The translations under genes and the position numbers were made by a program. Below the pieces are notes generated by a model. The model was not told the origin of the DNA, did no database searches, and saw only the letters and a list, made by a program, of their open reading frames with translations. Source: Acanthaster planci (Eukaryota > Echinodermata > Asteroidea > Valvatida > Acanthasteridae). Taken from it: a stretch of 64,000 nt of DNA. How positions within the stretch are numbered: the stretch's first letter is position 1; every line of letters starts with the position of its first letter. Location of the stretch: positions 984,053 to 1,048,052 of the forward strand of contig NW_019091358.1 of the NCBI RefSeq assembly GCF_001949145.1, in the 5' to 3' direction. Below, piece by piece: positions 12,118 through 25,626 of this stretch.

Positions 12118-12616
12118 TTAATGTAATGCAACCTGAATTGAACCGCGCCATCTTGCCCGGATCGGCCTCCCGAACTGAGCCTCTGTAGCGTTCGTCCATT
12201 GGCTGACCCGTTGGCCGTCTCGGACGGTCTTTGCTATTGGTTGTGTGTGCGCTGGTCTCGATGCGGATCTTCCTCCGGTCGAGCCGAGTACCGTGCGCTC
12301 CTGCTCCTGCCTTTTGGTCCGGTGCAGTGTGCGTTGGTTCCCCGACGGTTCTCCGCGTTCCTTGGTAGTGACGTACATCTAGTACCCGCTGTGGCATTCC
12401 CGCTTGTCATGATTGGTCCACAAGAACATTACGCACATTCACGATCTGTTTCCCAGTCCCGTATTGTTATCCGTGATTTTTCGTGCACGCTCCGTGGCGA
12501 CGTCGTACCAGCGGCACTGTTTCTTCTAGGTTGGTATCAGGAATACGGGCGATTCACAATAGTGCGCCACCAAGAGTTTGCAACACGTTGGCCAATCATA
12601 ACGCGCAAAATTTGTT
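12118..12616. promoter_or_regulatory. CpG-rich segment with YY1 site and four CCAAT boxes, cut by a gap
   Basis: GCCATCTTG (12147-12155) is a reversed YY1 core. ATTGG occurs at 12198-12202, 12236-12240 and 12412-12416, and CCAAT at 12592-12596. The open frame through this segment runs into the N gap and has no recognisable domain. The pattern fits an NF-Y/YY1 promoter of a gene or TE. The missing sequence hides what follows. Confidence 0.3.
12542..12616 (+). repeat. Dispersed repeat copy A (partner at 49603-49677)
   Basis: This 75-nt stretch aligns without gaps to 49603-49677 with 12 mismatches (84 percent). Shared blocks are ACAATAGTGCGCC and CCAAGAGTTTGCAA, followed by a CCAATCA box. This copy is cut by the assembly gap, so its right end is unknown. 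Confidence 0.8.
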
Positions 12617-12770
12617 NNNNNNNNNNNNNNNNNNNNNNNNNNNNNNNNNNNNNNNNNNNNNNNNNNNNNNNNNNNNNNNNNNNNNNNNNNNNNNNNNNNN
12701 NNNNNNNNNNNNNNNNNNNNNNNNNNNNNNNNNNNNNNNNNNNNNNNNNNNNNNNNNNNNNNNNNNNNNN
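12617..12770. other. Assembly gap (154 N)
   Basis: Unknown bases. Any apparent open frame through this interval is meaningless. Confidence 1.
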
Positions 12771-15700
12771 TGAATATCCATGTCCATCTCAAAGTGCCGT
12801 AGACGATCTCGCGTTGTTGACAGCATACTAACTAACCCCACTGTCTAAAAATCACGGTCGTAGTGCCTGAGCATACATACAACTGTTTTCATTACTTGGT
12901 AATAATGCCAAATGTAACAATCCCGAAAATGCACATTGATTTTTACCTTGATTTTCAATTCATGTTTTTTCGGAGGGATGGACCCAGTTTGTAATCTGAT
13001 GATTCTGAAGTGACTTCCCACGAACATTTACGAGAGAAAAAAAAAACAGAATGTGCACACTTAGGTTCCGTTCTTCAGATCTAAGGCCAGTGTAAAAGGT
13101 ATCGATCCCCAATACAAGTGTCGGCTAGGCCACATCTCACTGTCCTCTACACACCATATAAGCTGCCTCATCACTGGACCCTCTGCAGTCTCCTGACGGA
13201 CAGAGCAAACTGGCCGAAACGTGAGTACCACCGGTTCTTTTCAGAATCCCACATACTAGTTTACTTGAAAAATGGTGAAAATACTCTTGACAGATCTTTT
13301 TTTCAGAAAAATGATCACCCATCCCAGACCTGGAATATCTATGCACGTTATGTGCACGAAAAGAACAGTCCGGTTTCTCTACATTTGCATCTTACAAGTG
13401 ATCGAAATGCGCATGCACGTGTGTGTACATGAATGCACATACAGTGGATGCGCGTAATCGTGTCTTAAGACGCTGTGAGGTAAAACTGAACATATTGTCT
13501 AAACACAGTATTAATTTTTGGTGTGAAAATCAAGTGGTAATCCTTTTGTATTATTTACACCATGAGAATTTGAAGAGTATTACTGGAAAATAACGGAATT
13601 CACGTTTTTTATTACTGTAATATCTGAGAAAAAGGCAACAGTTGGTGTTCAACTGTTCTCTGCTTCTTCAATAACTCCTTTGACTAAGAGCAACCGAGCC
13701 ATCATGCCCAAAGTATATATAAGCGTAAAAGGTCTGAAAATTGTCCAGATCTTGAGATTGTGGTGTCACCGGAAAGAGTACTTGTTCCTCTCTCCATTGC
13801 ACAAAGTGTCATGTTCAGATTTTTTCGTCACTAGGGCCTACTGAAGTATCCATCTTAAGTTTTTATCAACCTGACTTTCAAAATCAGCTAATTAAATAGC
13901 CTAAGCATTTCAAAAATTCATTTGCATGGTCCATGACAAGGAATTTATTCTTTAAAAATCTACGCGCGTAGAAGTAGTGTGAATAAATTTCAGAACTTAT
14001 CATTAAATTTTAGAATCGACACGGAATACGGACGAGAATTTCATGCCTGGAAAATGTCATTTACTACTTTTGTCAATCTGAATGAAATTCCTGTTTGTAG
14101 TCGGTATCGGTTCTGTCTGCTGGTATTGATTATGCATATTTATTGAAGAAACGGGAACAGCCTGGACTGTCCCCATCGATTTTCTTAACGGCTGCTCGTG
14201 TGGACCAATGTTAGCAGTTCAAGCATGAAGCCGGTACATGTATTATCATTTCCACCGTCCTATTTCAACAGTCAAGAGAGAGCCGACAGAGGTAAACTTA
14301 TTATGCCCGGAAACGGCCCGGTGCTATGCGTCGCTGGAAGGGGACACGGTACGCGATGTGCGCGTTTGTTGGGGGCGGATGTTGCATCCGCACATGCCAG
14401 TTTTGTCAGCAAAGACAAGATTCTGTCGACACATATAGAGAAGAAAGGGGAAAGGGAAGGGGGTCAGGTAAGTCTCAGCTTCAGGAATCAAGCTACTAAT
14501 ACACTCATGAAAATGCCCCCCCCAAGCCCATGTGTTTTATTTGTTTTCCAGTTGGGAGCATTTTATTTCTATATAGTTGAAACAAACATGTGCCTCTATT
14601 TGCAAAACAAATTGCAAAACAAATATTTAAAATCATGTTAATTGAAACCCAAAGATGTAATTTCAAGGGTTTTTAGTAAAATTTATAAAAATATTCCTAT
14701 TTCCTGGTTCCTTTAAGGGCTTGGACATTGAGCAAATAATTTCTTTGATCAGTTTGCTTAGTTACGAAATCGTGACCTCCACTTTTGTTTTTAGGTAATT
14801 TATACACTATATCAATGATTTCTATTCACAAACTGGAGTAAAGAATACAGAGTTCGGATTCAGATTTGATAAATAGTCTGAAAACGTTCGAGTATAGGGG
14901 AATTTTATCACTCAATATTTGACCTAATGTAGTAAAATAATTATAACACCGATCGGCTATGTTCTGTGTTGTCGGTTATCAATACTTCCACCGTCACGTG
15001 TTTAGATCTCTATGTAGCGAGATTCCATCCGACATCCATCCAACATAGGAAAACATACTGTTATTAGTAGAAAAAACTTTCCCTCGATTCAGCTCTTCAT
15101 ATCTAGTGTGTCGTTCTGCAGTGCAGCAAATGTTAACTTGTCATGGGTAGGACTCACATCAAGGCAGTGCGCACCGGCTATCTCCGTACCCTCAGGCTCC
15201 AACGTGTCGGTTGACGATCCCGGCTATTTCTTGTCCCTTTTAGTTGGCATAGCGGCTACAAGTATTTACGAAAAGCACGAATTAATTGTACTGGTTAGTG
15301 GTTTAAGATGATGGTATAAGGATGCAAAGTTTTTCGGCGATATGTTCTTTGTGATTTTGGTGATTTTCGTGGTGGTAAGCATGCTTACACACACAATTCT
15401 CAACGTCTTGTGAGAGACTTTCCAGTGGAGCTGTTAATAAATCAGGCTTTGAACATTGTCCCACACGGTAGCGGTAGGAAGAGAAAGTAGCGCCAACTAT
15501 AGATTTTTAAGAACCAAAATGGTTGTTCATTATGTTTGCAGTACAGTATGTAGCCATTGAATTGTGTGCTAATTGTCCCTGTGCGCTAGTGCTTAATCCG
15601 CCATTTTGGTTCAAACAGCTGAGACACTCATGTCACAACTCTCTCTGCAAACCACTCTGCACGGTCCTCAGCCAAAGCGCCCTCAATTGGCACTAGCAGG

Positions 15701-16480
15701 AATGTTACAAACTCAAGTATTTCCTGAATGCTCTCTGCACCCCAGATGATGAGTGGTAAGGTGAGAATTCAGTTTAAATTATATAAAACAGGTAGAAAAA
15801 TACACGATCGCTTATCAACGATTGATAAGTCACTTAATGAATGGTCGCACTGGGAAACTGTTGCTAAAAAGTTCGTTGACGACCCCTGCTAAAATCCTCA
15901 CGTTGTGCGTGAACGACACAGTTTCTAAACGGGACTTAATTAATTTCTTGAGTATTTATTTAATCCTTTCTCGCGAAAGGTAAACCAAATTTTGATTAAT
16001 GTATTAATGTTATAATGCTAAGTACTGTTATTAGTAGAAATTATGAGAATTAAATGAAAAGCAATAAGAATGTTATTCCCTGGAAGCAATGAACGGGATT
16101 AAAAAAGAAACACCTATACAATACATTCCTGGATAGGAGACACATTTGCACTTTACCTCCATGGTATCACTTACACCACTACGCCAAGCCATTTTGGGGA
16201 CCGGGAGAGTGGCTTAGCACTTGAACTTGACTTACTCTTCAGTGAAGTACTTCTTTTGGTGTCGGCCATGGTGAGTATTTTCTGATCGGTTACAACATCT
16301 TTCTATGGGCCTTTTCAATATGCCTGTCTTTATAAACTCATGAATCCTCCAGGCAAAAACATCATGATTTTTATTTGTTGTCCCAGATTTCTATGACAAT
16401 CTGTTTTCAAGTGCATGGTTCCATTGAGTTTAGAATTCACATGACACCTCTGCCCAGATATCAGACACGGTTGTTCACTG

Positions 16481-16516
16481 TCCTTAAGCATAGATAGAGT
16501 TCCTTAAGCATAGATA
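16481..16516. repeat. Short tandem duplication, 20-bp unit
   Basis: TCCTTAAGCATAGATAGAGT is followed directly by TCCTTAAGCATAGATA, giving 1.8 units with no mismatch. Confidence 0.9.
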
Positions 16517-18586
16517 AACCTTCCATTGTTTATTTGGTATGTGTAGAGATCTTTACAACAAGTTATTTCATACTAAAAGTACCTCAACAAGTCAATTTTA
16601 ATTGAAAAAATAAAATGTCCACAGCAGTGACAAGGTAAATTTTACAAAAGGTCAACGGTTGCTTCCGACAAAATTAAGGTTGAGATTGGTAGACATCATC
16701 AGGCCGTCATCTACAAAGCGTGTGCCCCCGCATACTATTCCACAAATTCCTCACTTAAACACGGGCCGGACCAGATGTTCTCCGGAACACCGTCGACTTT
16801 TACACCTTTTTAACACCACACGACCCCAATGTTGGAAAATGTCAAAAGCATTCAAATGATGTGCCAGTTGCAGCTTTAAACGATTGTTATGCACTTAAGC
16901 CCTCTGTAAGACCAGTTTTATCTGTCTTTGATATCAAGGGTATTTTCGTCTTTTAATTTGTGTACGTTTCCGATGGATAATTTTTTGTTTTGTCCATATG
17001 TATTTTTTCTATTCTCAATTATGCCAATAGAATAATGTCAGTCAAATTACACTGGTGTGGACTTTTGCGCCAACGTCCTGCTTTCACCGTTAAAAAAGGC
17101 AAACAAAATCTGTTATGTCCAAACCGTGCGTTACATTTACATTAGCTTCGATACATCGTTCGTATCTTTATAACGCTGAGTAGAGCGGCCAGCCCAGCAG
17201 ATTTTACTCCCATCAAACTCAACTTAGCCTGGAATAACTGAAATATTCCCAAAAGAAGGCATGAATTGGTGTCTGCTTCCTATTTCTCGAATGCGCTTTT
17301 TGCACTTAAGTTAACGTGCATTTTATAGTCGTTTGTGAACCAGCTAGAATAATTGCGCCCTCTCTCGGTCGGGGCTGATATGCTGTACGTGTATGACAAA
17401 GGTCGAGATTGGGCGGCCTGTTTTTGACCCCAGCTACTGAAAAAAAGTAGCGCACCAGGTTTCACGGGCTAGTATTAAGTCGCTTCCGTTTTTTGACACG
17501 GGTTTCTTCTTCTCGAGCTCGAACAGCGGGAACACGACTCGAGAACATTGTTCTTGGAACAGGATCACACACTACCTCCTCGTCGGTGTTTTACAGGAAC
17601 ACACGGAAAAACTAGTGAGATTTAGATTTTTGAACAGTTGCAAAAAAACTAACGCTTTTGGCTTACAAAGCTGGAGATACGGGAAATTTTGCAAAATTAA
17701 CATTCATAATTTTCTATAACACAGAAACGGATGCTCCTTTTTAATTAGAAAAGAATTCAGCCTAGTTATCCAAACATTAACGTTTGGAGAACGTACACGG
17801 ACACCACCATGTTGCTTGTCACTAATTTCCGGCAATAACGGACGATTGTACATGTACATATACGTTCCCAGCGTTTGAGCGGTCCGACGACCCACGAACA
17901 ACAAATCGAGCTGTTCGTGAACATATGAGAAGCCGCCCGAACTCAGCCAAATGTCTAGGATGCAGGGCGCACATTTCAGTCATTTTAAAATTAACCGTTA
18001 AAAGGTATACAAAAGTGGCAGTAAGTATAAAACAAAATAATACGGGTGATTCAAAATCTCAGTTTTTCTAAATACGGGCAATTCCCAATACGGTGCACCA
18101 GCAACAGATTGCCAACTTGAAGTTGACAGCTTCTATTCGCCGAAAGCTGCCGATCATTTGCCACAAATCGGTACAAAGAATGGTATTTCCGAGGCAACCT
18201 TTTGGAAACTTATTAGAGAAAGGTGATACATCATGGATATTTCCGTAGGTCAACGACAGTATCCGAAAATAGCAAATATGTGTTCAGGGGAAACGTCAGC
18301 CAGTTTCAGGAATTCCTCTGTTTTTGTCATGTGAACATGGCGGTTGCTGGATGTATTTTTTAACATAATACGCTGGGGGAACCCAACTTGTATAAAGGCT
18401 ATAATCGTAGCCCTGGAGGAATTTTTTTTCAAAGGCAAGGGTGACATGTTTCGACTGGGGAAGCTTTCACAAGGCTTAAAGATTAGTCTCCTCTCGAGAC
18501 TGGCAATAAAACCATTTTCAAACTGGATGTACACGGTGTATGCCAAGGAAGTTGTGTATTAAAAAAAACACGCTTACTGAAACTAA

Positions 18587-18626
18587 AGATCCTTCTAATT
18601 AGTTGGAGATCCATCTAATTAGTTGG
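18587..18626. repeat. Short tandem duplication, two 20-bp units
   Basis: AGATCCTTCTAATTAGTTGG is followed by AGATCCATCTAATTAGTTGG, one base different. Each unit contains TAATTA, a homeodomain core. Confidence 0.9.
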
Positions 18627-21600
18627 AATCTTTTGGTCTGGGAACTAGACAAAAAATTTCCCTGGGCACCGAAGCCACCATGTCTGTGCCTGCCGCGTAC
18701 GCGACGTACCTGTGGGGCGCCCTCATACTTCAGTTATTGTTGTCTCTTTTCAGATCGTCCTACTATACTTCAACAAAAAAAAGCAAAATGCACTTTTTAG
18801 GGTTAAGCTGAGTTACGAAGCTTCAAAGGAAATTTTCCAGCATTGTCTAGGTTATGAATTGCATAATCCCTAGCAGATCCAACAGAGCCCATGCCCCACG
18901 CAGCAATTTTATAAAAAGTGAAGAAGCTGATTTAGGGACAATTTTCATTTCACTTTCCTCTAAAAGCGTGTAAAACCCCCCAAATTTAGCCTCTCCCGTC
19001 AAAATTTGGTGACACTAAAAATTGCCCCTCTCCCTAAAGCATTTACATGTAGACTCTGCATCCAACTTTGGCATACCGCTACTCCCCCACCTCCTAAAAA
19101 AATCGAAACTGAACTGTTATTGACATTACTTAAATAGCGAAACTTCAAATGAGAGATTTCAGGCTAAAACATTTGTCTAAAAGTCAGGGCGTCCCTTTTT
19201 AATTCTATAATTTTAATCCTCATATTTTTTTTGTGCGTCTGAGGGTCGGTCGATCTGAATAAAAAATAAAATTCTTAGTTAACAAAATCCATAGTAAAAT
19301 AATGCAAAGTGGTCGTGCATGTTTGGACGGCTCAGAACTAACTTTTCTTTCCATGATATTTGAATAAGTAAATTAAGAAACCTATCTTTAGCTACTTTTG
19401 ATGTAAATTACACGGAATGACTTCACTAGCTCATGTTCGTTCAGCAACACCTTCGTCGTCCATAGTTCTGTACCAGTCGATTTACTCCTTGGTATTTCCA
19501 AAGCACACAAACTCTGTTCTATCGACACACTGTTGATCCGCCTACGTGTTTAATGATATTTTTACGACGTAATTTAATCTGAATAAATGTTTCAGACCCT
19601 TGTCTGGCGACAGACATGCATACGAGTTATTTCCATTTACCAATTTCCACTATGTTAAACAACAGCCAACCTCCGGATTCGAGACATCGGACTTTGAGGT
19701 ATTTCAAATTATTTAAAAAAAGATTCCATTTTATAAATGTAACTGCCACGTCACTGAAGAATAAGGCTCCCAACTTACATGAGACAGTTCAAAACTCGTT
19801 TACCGTCGACTCGGAGGCGACAGAAACATCACTGTTTGGCTTCGTCTGTGTATGTCACTCTGCAGGCAAATTTACGTTTTGTGGGGGAAAAAATACCGAT
19901 TCCAATAGATGTTAATGTATTTTTTCCCACAAAATCGGAAAGTGTGCCATTTTTTGTCATGTCGACAGAATAAAAAATAAAGGTTTCAATTTTTTCTTCG
20001 GTCGGGAGTCAGAAACGGGTTGGTCAGAAAGGAGAAACACAGAATTGAAAAAGAGATACCTCTTAATACGCAGTGAATAGACTCTAGGTTTGAAAGCTGG
20101 AACGGGAGCATGGCAACTTTTTGGAACAAGTTCATGCCATGTCTTAAACGTTATTGGATGTATTCTGTATAGCGGTGTTCGATAACAGATGGAGACAACC
20201 AAATAGACCTTTACAAAGAACCTGTCGACTCAGATAACGACCAAGTTGACTTCCAGCTCGGTACTGTGTTTTAAAGAATGAATCAAAGATGTTTGGCGAG
20301 TTGAACCACGACGTTTAAAAGTTGAAGTTATTCGATTTAGAACCAGTTTTAGAACACCACCCAAGTTTGGAAAAGTAGGAATCATGAGCATTTTCATTCT
20401 CAATTCATTTCGGTTCTCTTCCTGGTATTAGGACAGAGTAATGGATGTGGAATTCAGTTTGACGCTGGAAAGCACCATGTAGCAATGTCTCGTTTCTTAT
20501 CATAATGTTCCGAGGCGTATTTTCCCGTGCACACACGGAGGAAGATCCCACCTTCGTGTTCGAAGAGGGGAGAAGGGTCATTTGATCCCGTCCATATAAA
20601 TGTCTCTGATGAACACCTCAGAAATGCCGATCATGACATCCTCTGCCAACTCGACAGAAGGGTATAGCAGAAAGGAGCAACTTCACAACAAAAAGCCAAG
20701 AATCTCAAGATTAAAGTGATGTGAAATGAACTCGACAACCGTTGGTAATCGTAGTCTAGAGTGGATAAGTATGCTGGCTAACACAAATACTGAAAAATCT
20801 TGTTTGGTTTAAATTTCATCCCAAGAGAGAGTTAAAACTGCACCTCCTCTATGCATATTCATCGATTAAGGGTACCTTACGATTTTTGTGTTTTTTTTCA
20901 TTAGAATTAATGTCTGTTCATATAAACCTAAAAATATTAATTTTGGTTTAAATAAACACAATTTTTAAAGGTTTTCTAAAGGTTTTTTGAATAGATTTGT
21001 CAGTCTTCAGCTTTCATCCCCCGTACAACCTATGTAAGCAAGCCTAGTCTAATGACATACAGTGTGGCCTTCTGAATTTTCATTATAATTATGTCTTTTC
21101 ATGAACCATACCCCAATGCCCATCAAACAGTCATAACGAAATCCTCCAGTAGGCCTCCGCTACAAATAACAAACAGACTGGTCTAACAGAAAATATCACA
21201 TTATTTGTCTTCCTCGTGTCTACCTTTCTGTCAGTTCAATAAGGTCCCTTTATAGCGTGTATACCGATACGCAGGTCTATGCTTGATCAGTTTAAATCTT
21301 CGTGGTGATCAAAAATAGAGAAGAGGGCCGATTTCCGGTTCCAGACGGCGGGGATGGGACGAGGGAAGCCGTTTTGTCTTCTTGTTTCAACTGCCTAGGC
21401 TGACTGAAAACGCAGATGACGCTTTTCCATTCTACGGGCCAAAAGTCTTCACATTGCACCGAGACCAAAACTACATTGTACTTTTGCGCGTATTATGTTA
21501 CTGGTATGTATCCAGAACAACAAATTAATCTTGACGATTCGAGATCGAGCCACAATCCAAACAGACGTTACATATTGTTAGACGCTGCACTCATTCCAGA

Positions 21601-24450
21601 TTCAATTCTAACAATTTTTTTTTAAACGCGATATGCAAACAAAGTGTAGGGCCTAAGTATATACCCGCAACTTTCCTGCGCTCTTTTCTGTTATATTATT
21701 ACCAGCAATTTACCAGTCACCGTACATTGTACCATTACCGAGGCGCCTCGTAAACTATAGACTAAACTCCGCCGGTTTTCGACGGATTTTGTGGTCCCTT
21801 TGTCATTTTGCCGGTATGATACCGTTGATACTATTTTTTATCACCGTAACGGTTTGTCGTGCAACAAGACATGTCACAATCCTGTTTTCCTTGCTTTCTT
21901 TTTTTAAACAGACGAATACAATGCCGCGGTAGTACACACGATAGAAACATCCATTCTTTTATAATAGGCCTACCATGAAACAAGATACAGTTGAAGACAT
22001 GGGGCACAATCAGGAAAGTAAATTCAGTTCTGGATATACCTAATGCGGGGTATATTGTTCTGTCACATTACAGAATGTTTCGGATGTGCACTTGATCTCT
22101 TTCCGAAATCACGTGAGGAAATGTCGTCCGAGGATCTTTTAAGTTATTTTGGTCCACGGCAGCAAAGGAAGCCGAGTTAAATCATCATCCTTACAGCCTT
22201 AAGGACAACAGGGGACAGAATCTCGGCAGTGCAAATCGTGCATCGTGTTTGCTGCGGAACCTTCCAAACTTCTTCGGGTGTTTAATAAATGGTAGATTAT
22301 ACCAACCATTCCCACCCCCCGCGTGTGCTCAAAGTGATGGCTTGCTTCTTACCGCAAAGCCGGAACTTATAAATCAAAGAAAGGGCCCTTCCGAGAATTC
22401 CTTTAATCTGACTATATATACATGTACTTTCGCTAGAGGCTGCTCAAGCTATCTGATTTTATTTTCTCTCCATCAATAACGACAATAAATAAACCAGGCA
22501 GCCTATTCAGAAGAAAGAACATTTCACGTTGTTGAAAACACGAAAGAACCATTTCATTGGCCTCTTTTCCCAAACTTAAGGCTCATGTTTGTAAAGGGGG
22601 GATTTGAACACGTTCTACTTCTAACTTACTGCGACACAAAAGTTCTTGTGCGACACGCTCATCCTACAAAAAATATCCATGTCTCCTTGAAAAAGCTCCC
22701 TTTGTGACCTGCTGAGGCATAATGAGTACTAACCTCCGATTTTGACTTACTGAGATGTATGACAAGAAAGAGTAAGCAATGGGCTTTCCAGTGATACCAT
22801 AATTTAAACGACTGTTGAATGACTCTTTCATCCAAAAGAACCCTCTCCCAAGAAGAAGGTGCACTATGGACTGGTACTGTTTCGATTCATGTAATAATTG
22901 TTACAGGTGTCGGGGCGGGCGAGTTGCTCCACAGTCCCCGATGGATATCCACTGGTTCAGGGGCAGTGGCGGCTTCGCTAGTACAGAATTTTTTCACCTC
23001 GCCGGCCGATCTTCTGGAGCTCAGCAGCCCCACGTAAACATCTATCGGCGGCCGTTACGGGAGAGCTGCCACGGTCATTTTCTCATGATTTAAGAGCTCG
23101 TTTGGGGTGTTTTCGTGGACTCTTGCAGTCTTGGCCTGATATTAAACTCAGTGGAAGGTCACCACAGCGGAGGAAATTTGCCTTGATCAGGAGCTCACGG
23201 ATGAACACATCTCCATTCAGACTACGACTCTGCCGATGCCCCCACTTAACTGACTAGTGGTGCAACATACAAATTACGGGTGACATCACAATGACAGAAG
23301 AAGCGATTACACAAGCAGTTAACGGTTATCATGGATGGCCCTGCGGCCACTGCACTAATTATGAGTTGTGTGTCTCCTCATTTCTTAGCAGGGAGGAGAA
23401 CCTTTTTATGATGTTGTTAAGGAGCACATATCGCCGGTTTCAGTGCTCAAGGCATTTCCATTATTACCCTGTCAACTGGGCCATTTTCCCTACACCAGAG
23501 AAATATGCTTCTTAAGAACTGTTCATATCAGAACAAAATGACAACCATTTTTTGTCCTCAAGCTTAGTGTCTAAACTAAAGCTTTATACACAAACTGAAT
23601 AACTTCAGTTTTGTGTGGGTTTTTTCGGAGAACAAGAGATAGAGAAACAACATTGTTAATTAATAGCAACAGTACCAAATATTTAAGTACCGGGCGTTAA
23701 ATGCTCCTGCCATAATTATTGTGAAGGAAAAATATTTGCCAAACAAATCTGGAACTCCAAATCACTTTCAAGATGCTCACGATGAAACAAAATTTGTAAA
23801 TTTAAAGTATGAATCCAAAAATTATGAAGTCAGATGAGATTGCTGGTAAAAACCAAATACAGTGATACAAAAGCGGTTAAATTCCATAGGACAGACAGAA
23901 ACTCATGCTCACAGGGAACATAAAGGTTCAGAAATAGATCCCAAACCAACTACTCGCAGGGAATCCTGTTCGTTGTCAAATATATCTAAGCAATACTTCA
24001 TATGCAGTCATTTTGGTGAAAAGGATTGAGTTTCATAAACCTAATTATACTTTTTGACAGAGACTATATGATGTTCAATGCGTTCAGCGTGCCTCATTTG
24101 TTCCACTGAACAGCCTCTGCAGCATAGGACACGCCATTTATGCTTCCGTAAATTTTCAGCGCAATCTCAATGTCCTTTTGATCAAACAGAAATCAGAGAT
24201 TTTTATTTTGTGTTGAGCAATCTATTTGGATTTTTTAGACAACTTTCAAGTTTTATTTACTGATATATGTAAAGCATTACTTTATTTTCTGTAGCTTTTG
24301 TCTACAATATTATCCTTCCTTCAGACATAAAGGTACAAGCCATATCAACGATTAGAGTTTGATTCACGATGAAACCGAGTATAAAGTTACATTGGTGGTC
24401 GATAATTTCACGTTGGACATATCCGACTGTAACTTAAACAGTATGGAGTA

Positions 24451-24620
24451 ATTCCAATTACGGGTTTTGCCCTGACATACTCATAAACACTGCATTACTC
24501 AGTGCTTGAGCCGAGAGCCGAGAGCTTGACAAAAACATCCACAAGCTTACTCGGGTGAGACTCGAACCCACGACCTCCTTCTAACTAGTGCAGACGTGTT
24601 AACCACTCGACCACCGAGCT
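24451..24620 (-). repeat. tRNA-derived SINE, copy 1
   Basis: On the minus strand the element starts with a tRNA-like head GCTCGGTGGTCGAGTGG. It holds a pol III A box (TGGTCGAGTGG, 24603-24613) and B box (GGTTCGAGTC, 24559-24568). A body with CTCTCGGCTC and CACTGAGT-type sequence follows, and the tail reads GGGCAAAACCCGTAATTGG (24455-24473). It is not a functional tRNA: the anticodon arm does not fold cleanly and the body continues well past the acceptor position. Confidence 0.8.
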
Positions 24621-24681
24621 TGCCGGAGTCGGCTCGCCGGTCCAAATCAGATGTAGCAGCGGGTACTGTAAACTATTTCAA

Positions 24682-24819
24682 GACGTCTGCGCTTGTAAGC
24701 AGCAGGTCTTGGGTTTGAGTCCACCCAAGTAAGCTTGTAATTTTTCACAAGCTCTCGGAGAAGCACTGAGTATACAGTGTTATGAGTGTGTAAGGGCAAA
24801 ACCCGTGATTAGAATTAAC
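24682..24819 (+). repeat. tRNA-derived SINE, copy 2 (5'-truncated, lacks A box)
   Basis: Homology with copy 1 starts at GACGTCTGC. It includes the B box GGTTTGAGTC (24712-24721), the CTCTCGGAGAAGCACTGAGT body and the tail GGGCAAAACCCGTGATT. The A-box head is missing. It lies head-to-head with copy 1, so 24451-24819 forms a large imperfect inverted repeat. Confidence 0.75.
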
Positions 24820-25626
24820 ATCTCCCCAACGTAAGTAGGCCTACATCTTGAAAAAGATGGAGTAACCAACGGCAAGATGGCATGAGAATAATTCGAATCA
24901 TTATGTTACATCAGTTAAAAACACTGTTTTGAATCGTAGTTGACGTTTTGTCGATAGGGAAAAACAATCCACTGTCAAGTGTCACAAAAGCCAATAAGCC
25001 ACCTCCCATCACATCACACACACGCTAGATTGCGTTTGTGAACAAAACTCTACCCTAGCCGAGAGCCACGGCTACCCCTCATCCACTCGCGCTGTTCTCC
25101 CTCACATTCCATGATGCAAGCAACTGTATTCTTGTTTACACCATGGAGGAAGGTTTGTGTTCCATCTTCCATGTTTACGCCCAACTCCAATCCTGTTGTC
25201 AACAGCCCGTGTCTTTCGATAAAGTGAATGTCCCGGCTGTAAGCCTCGCCCGGAGGGTAAGGGAGGTGGAATGCACAATGTACGCAACAAACCCACAAAA
25301 AAAGCAAAGAATTCTAAGCCACCTAATTCAGCCACCAAAAACCCGCCTGTGAAACCACACGTGAATCACGTATTTTTCAGCCCCAGAAATGTGGGGACTT
25401 TTTTCTCTCTTCGTCCTCACACAATCAATAACATCGTGTCTAACTCCCCAAAAATGTTGCCGTACAGTCATTACAAAAAATGTGACCCAGGGGGTAGCGA
25501 GCGGGACCAGACGCATTTAGACTGCCTTCCGTTGTAGGCACGTTACCGGGTACGTCGGCTTCAAGTTCACCATCAATTAGGTTGAATGATTAGACATGGG
25601 GCAGGTGCATTGGCCTCTGCGTTCAT
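24820..25626. other. Non-coding stretch
   Basis: TAGGCCTAC lies at 24836-24844, next to the SINE tail. Small frames (85 and 92 codons) have no domains. Confidence 0.4.

Larger units (their letters stand above)
12771..24450. other. Long gene-free stretch (11.7 kb)
   Basis: No frame with a recognisable domain was found. The longest (14198-14641, 147 codons; no known motifs) is taken as chance. Two short tandem duplications are listed separately. A GATA palindrome CTTATCAACGATTGATAAG lies near 15814-15832, and TAGGCCTAC at 21965-21973. A hydrophobic frame at 22819-23037 sits in a locally GC-rich patch and could be an exon, but I cannot name it. Confidence 0.45.

Noticed and set aside
12199-12831. 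210-codon open frame
   Set aside because: It crosses the 154-N gap, so the reading frame is not real evidence.
14198-14641. 147-codon plus-strand open frame
   Set aside because: Composition changes along its length and no motif is seen; likely chance.
24559-24620. Possible functional tRNA gene on the minus strand
   Set aside because: The A and B boxes are good, but the anticodon arm does not fold cleanly and the sequence continues as a SINE body with a second, inverted copy.
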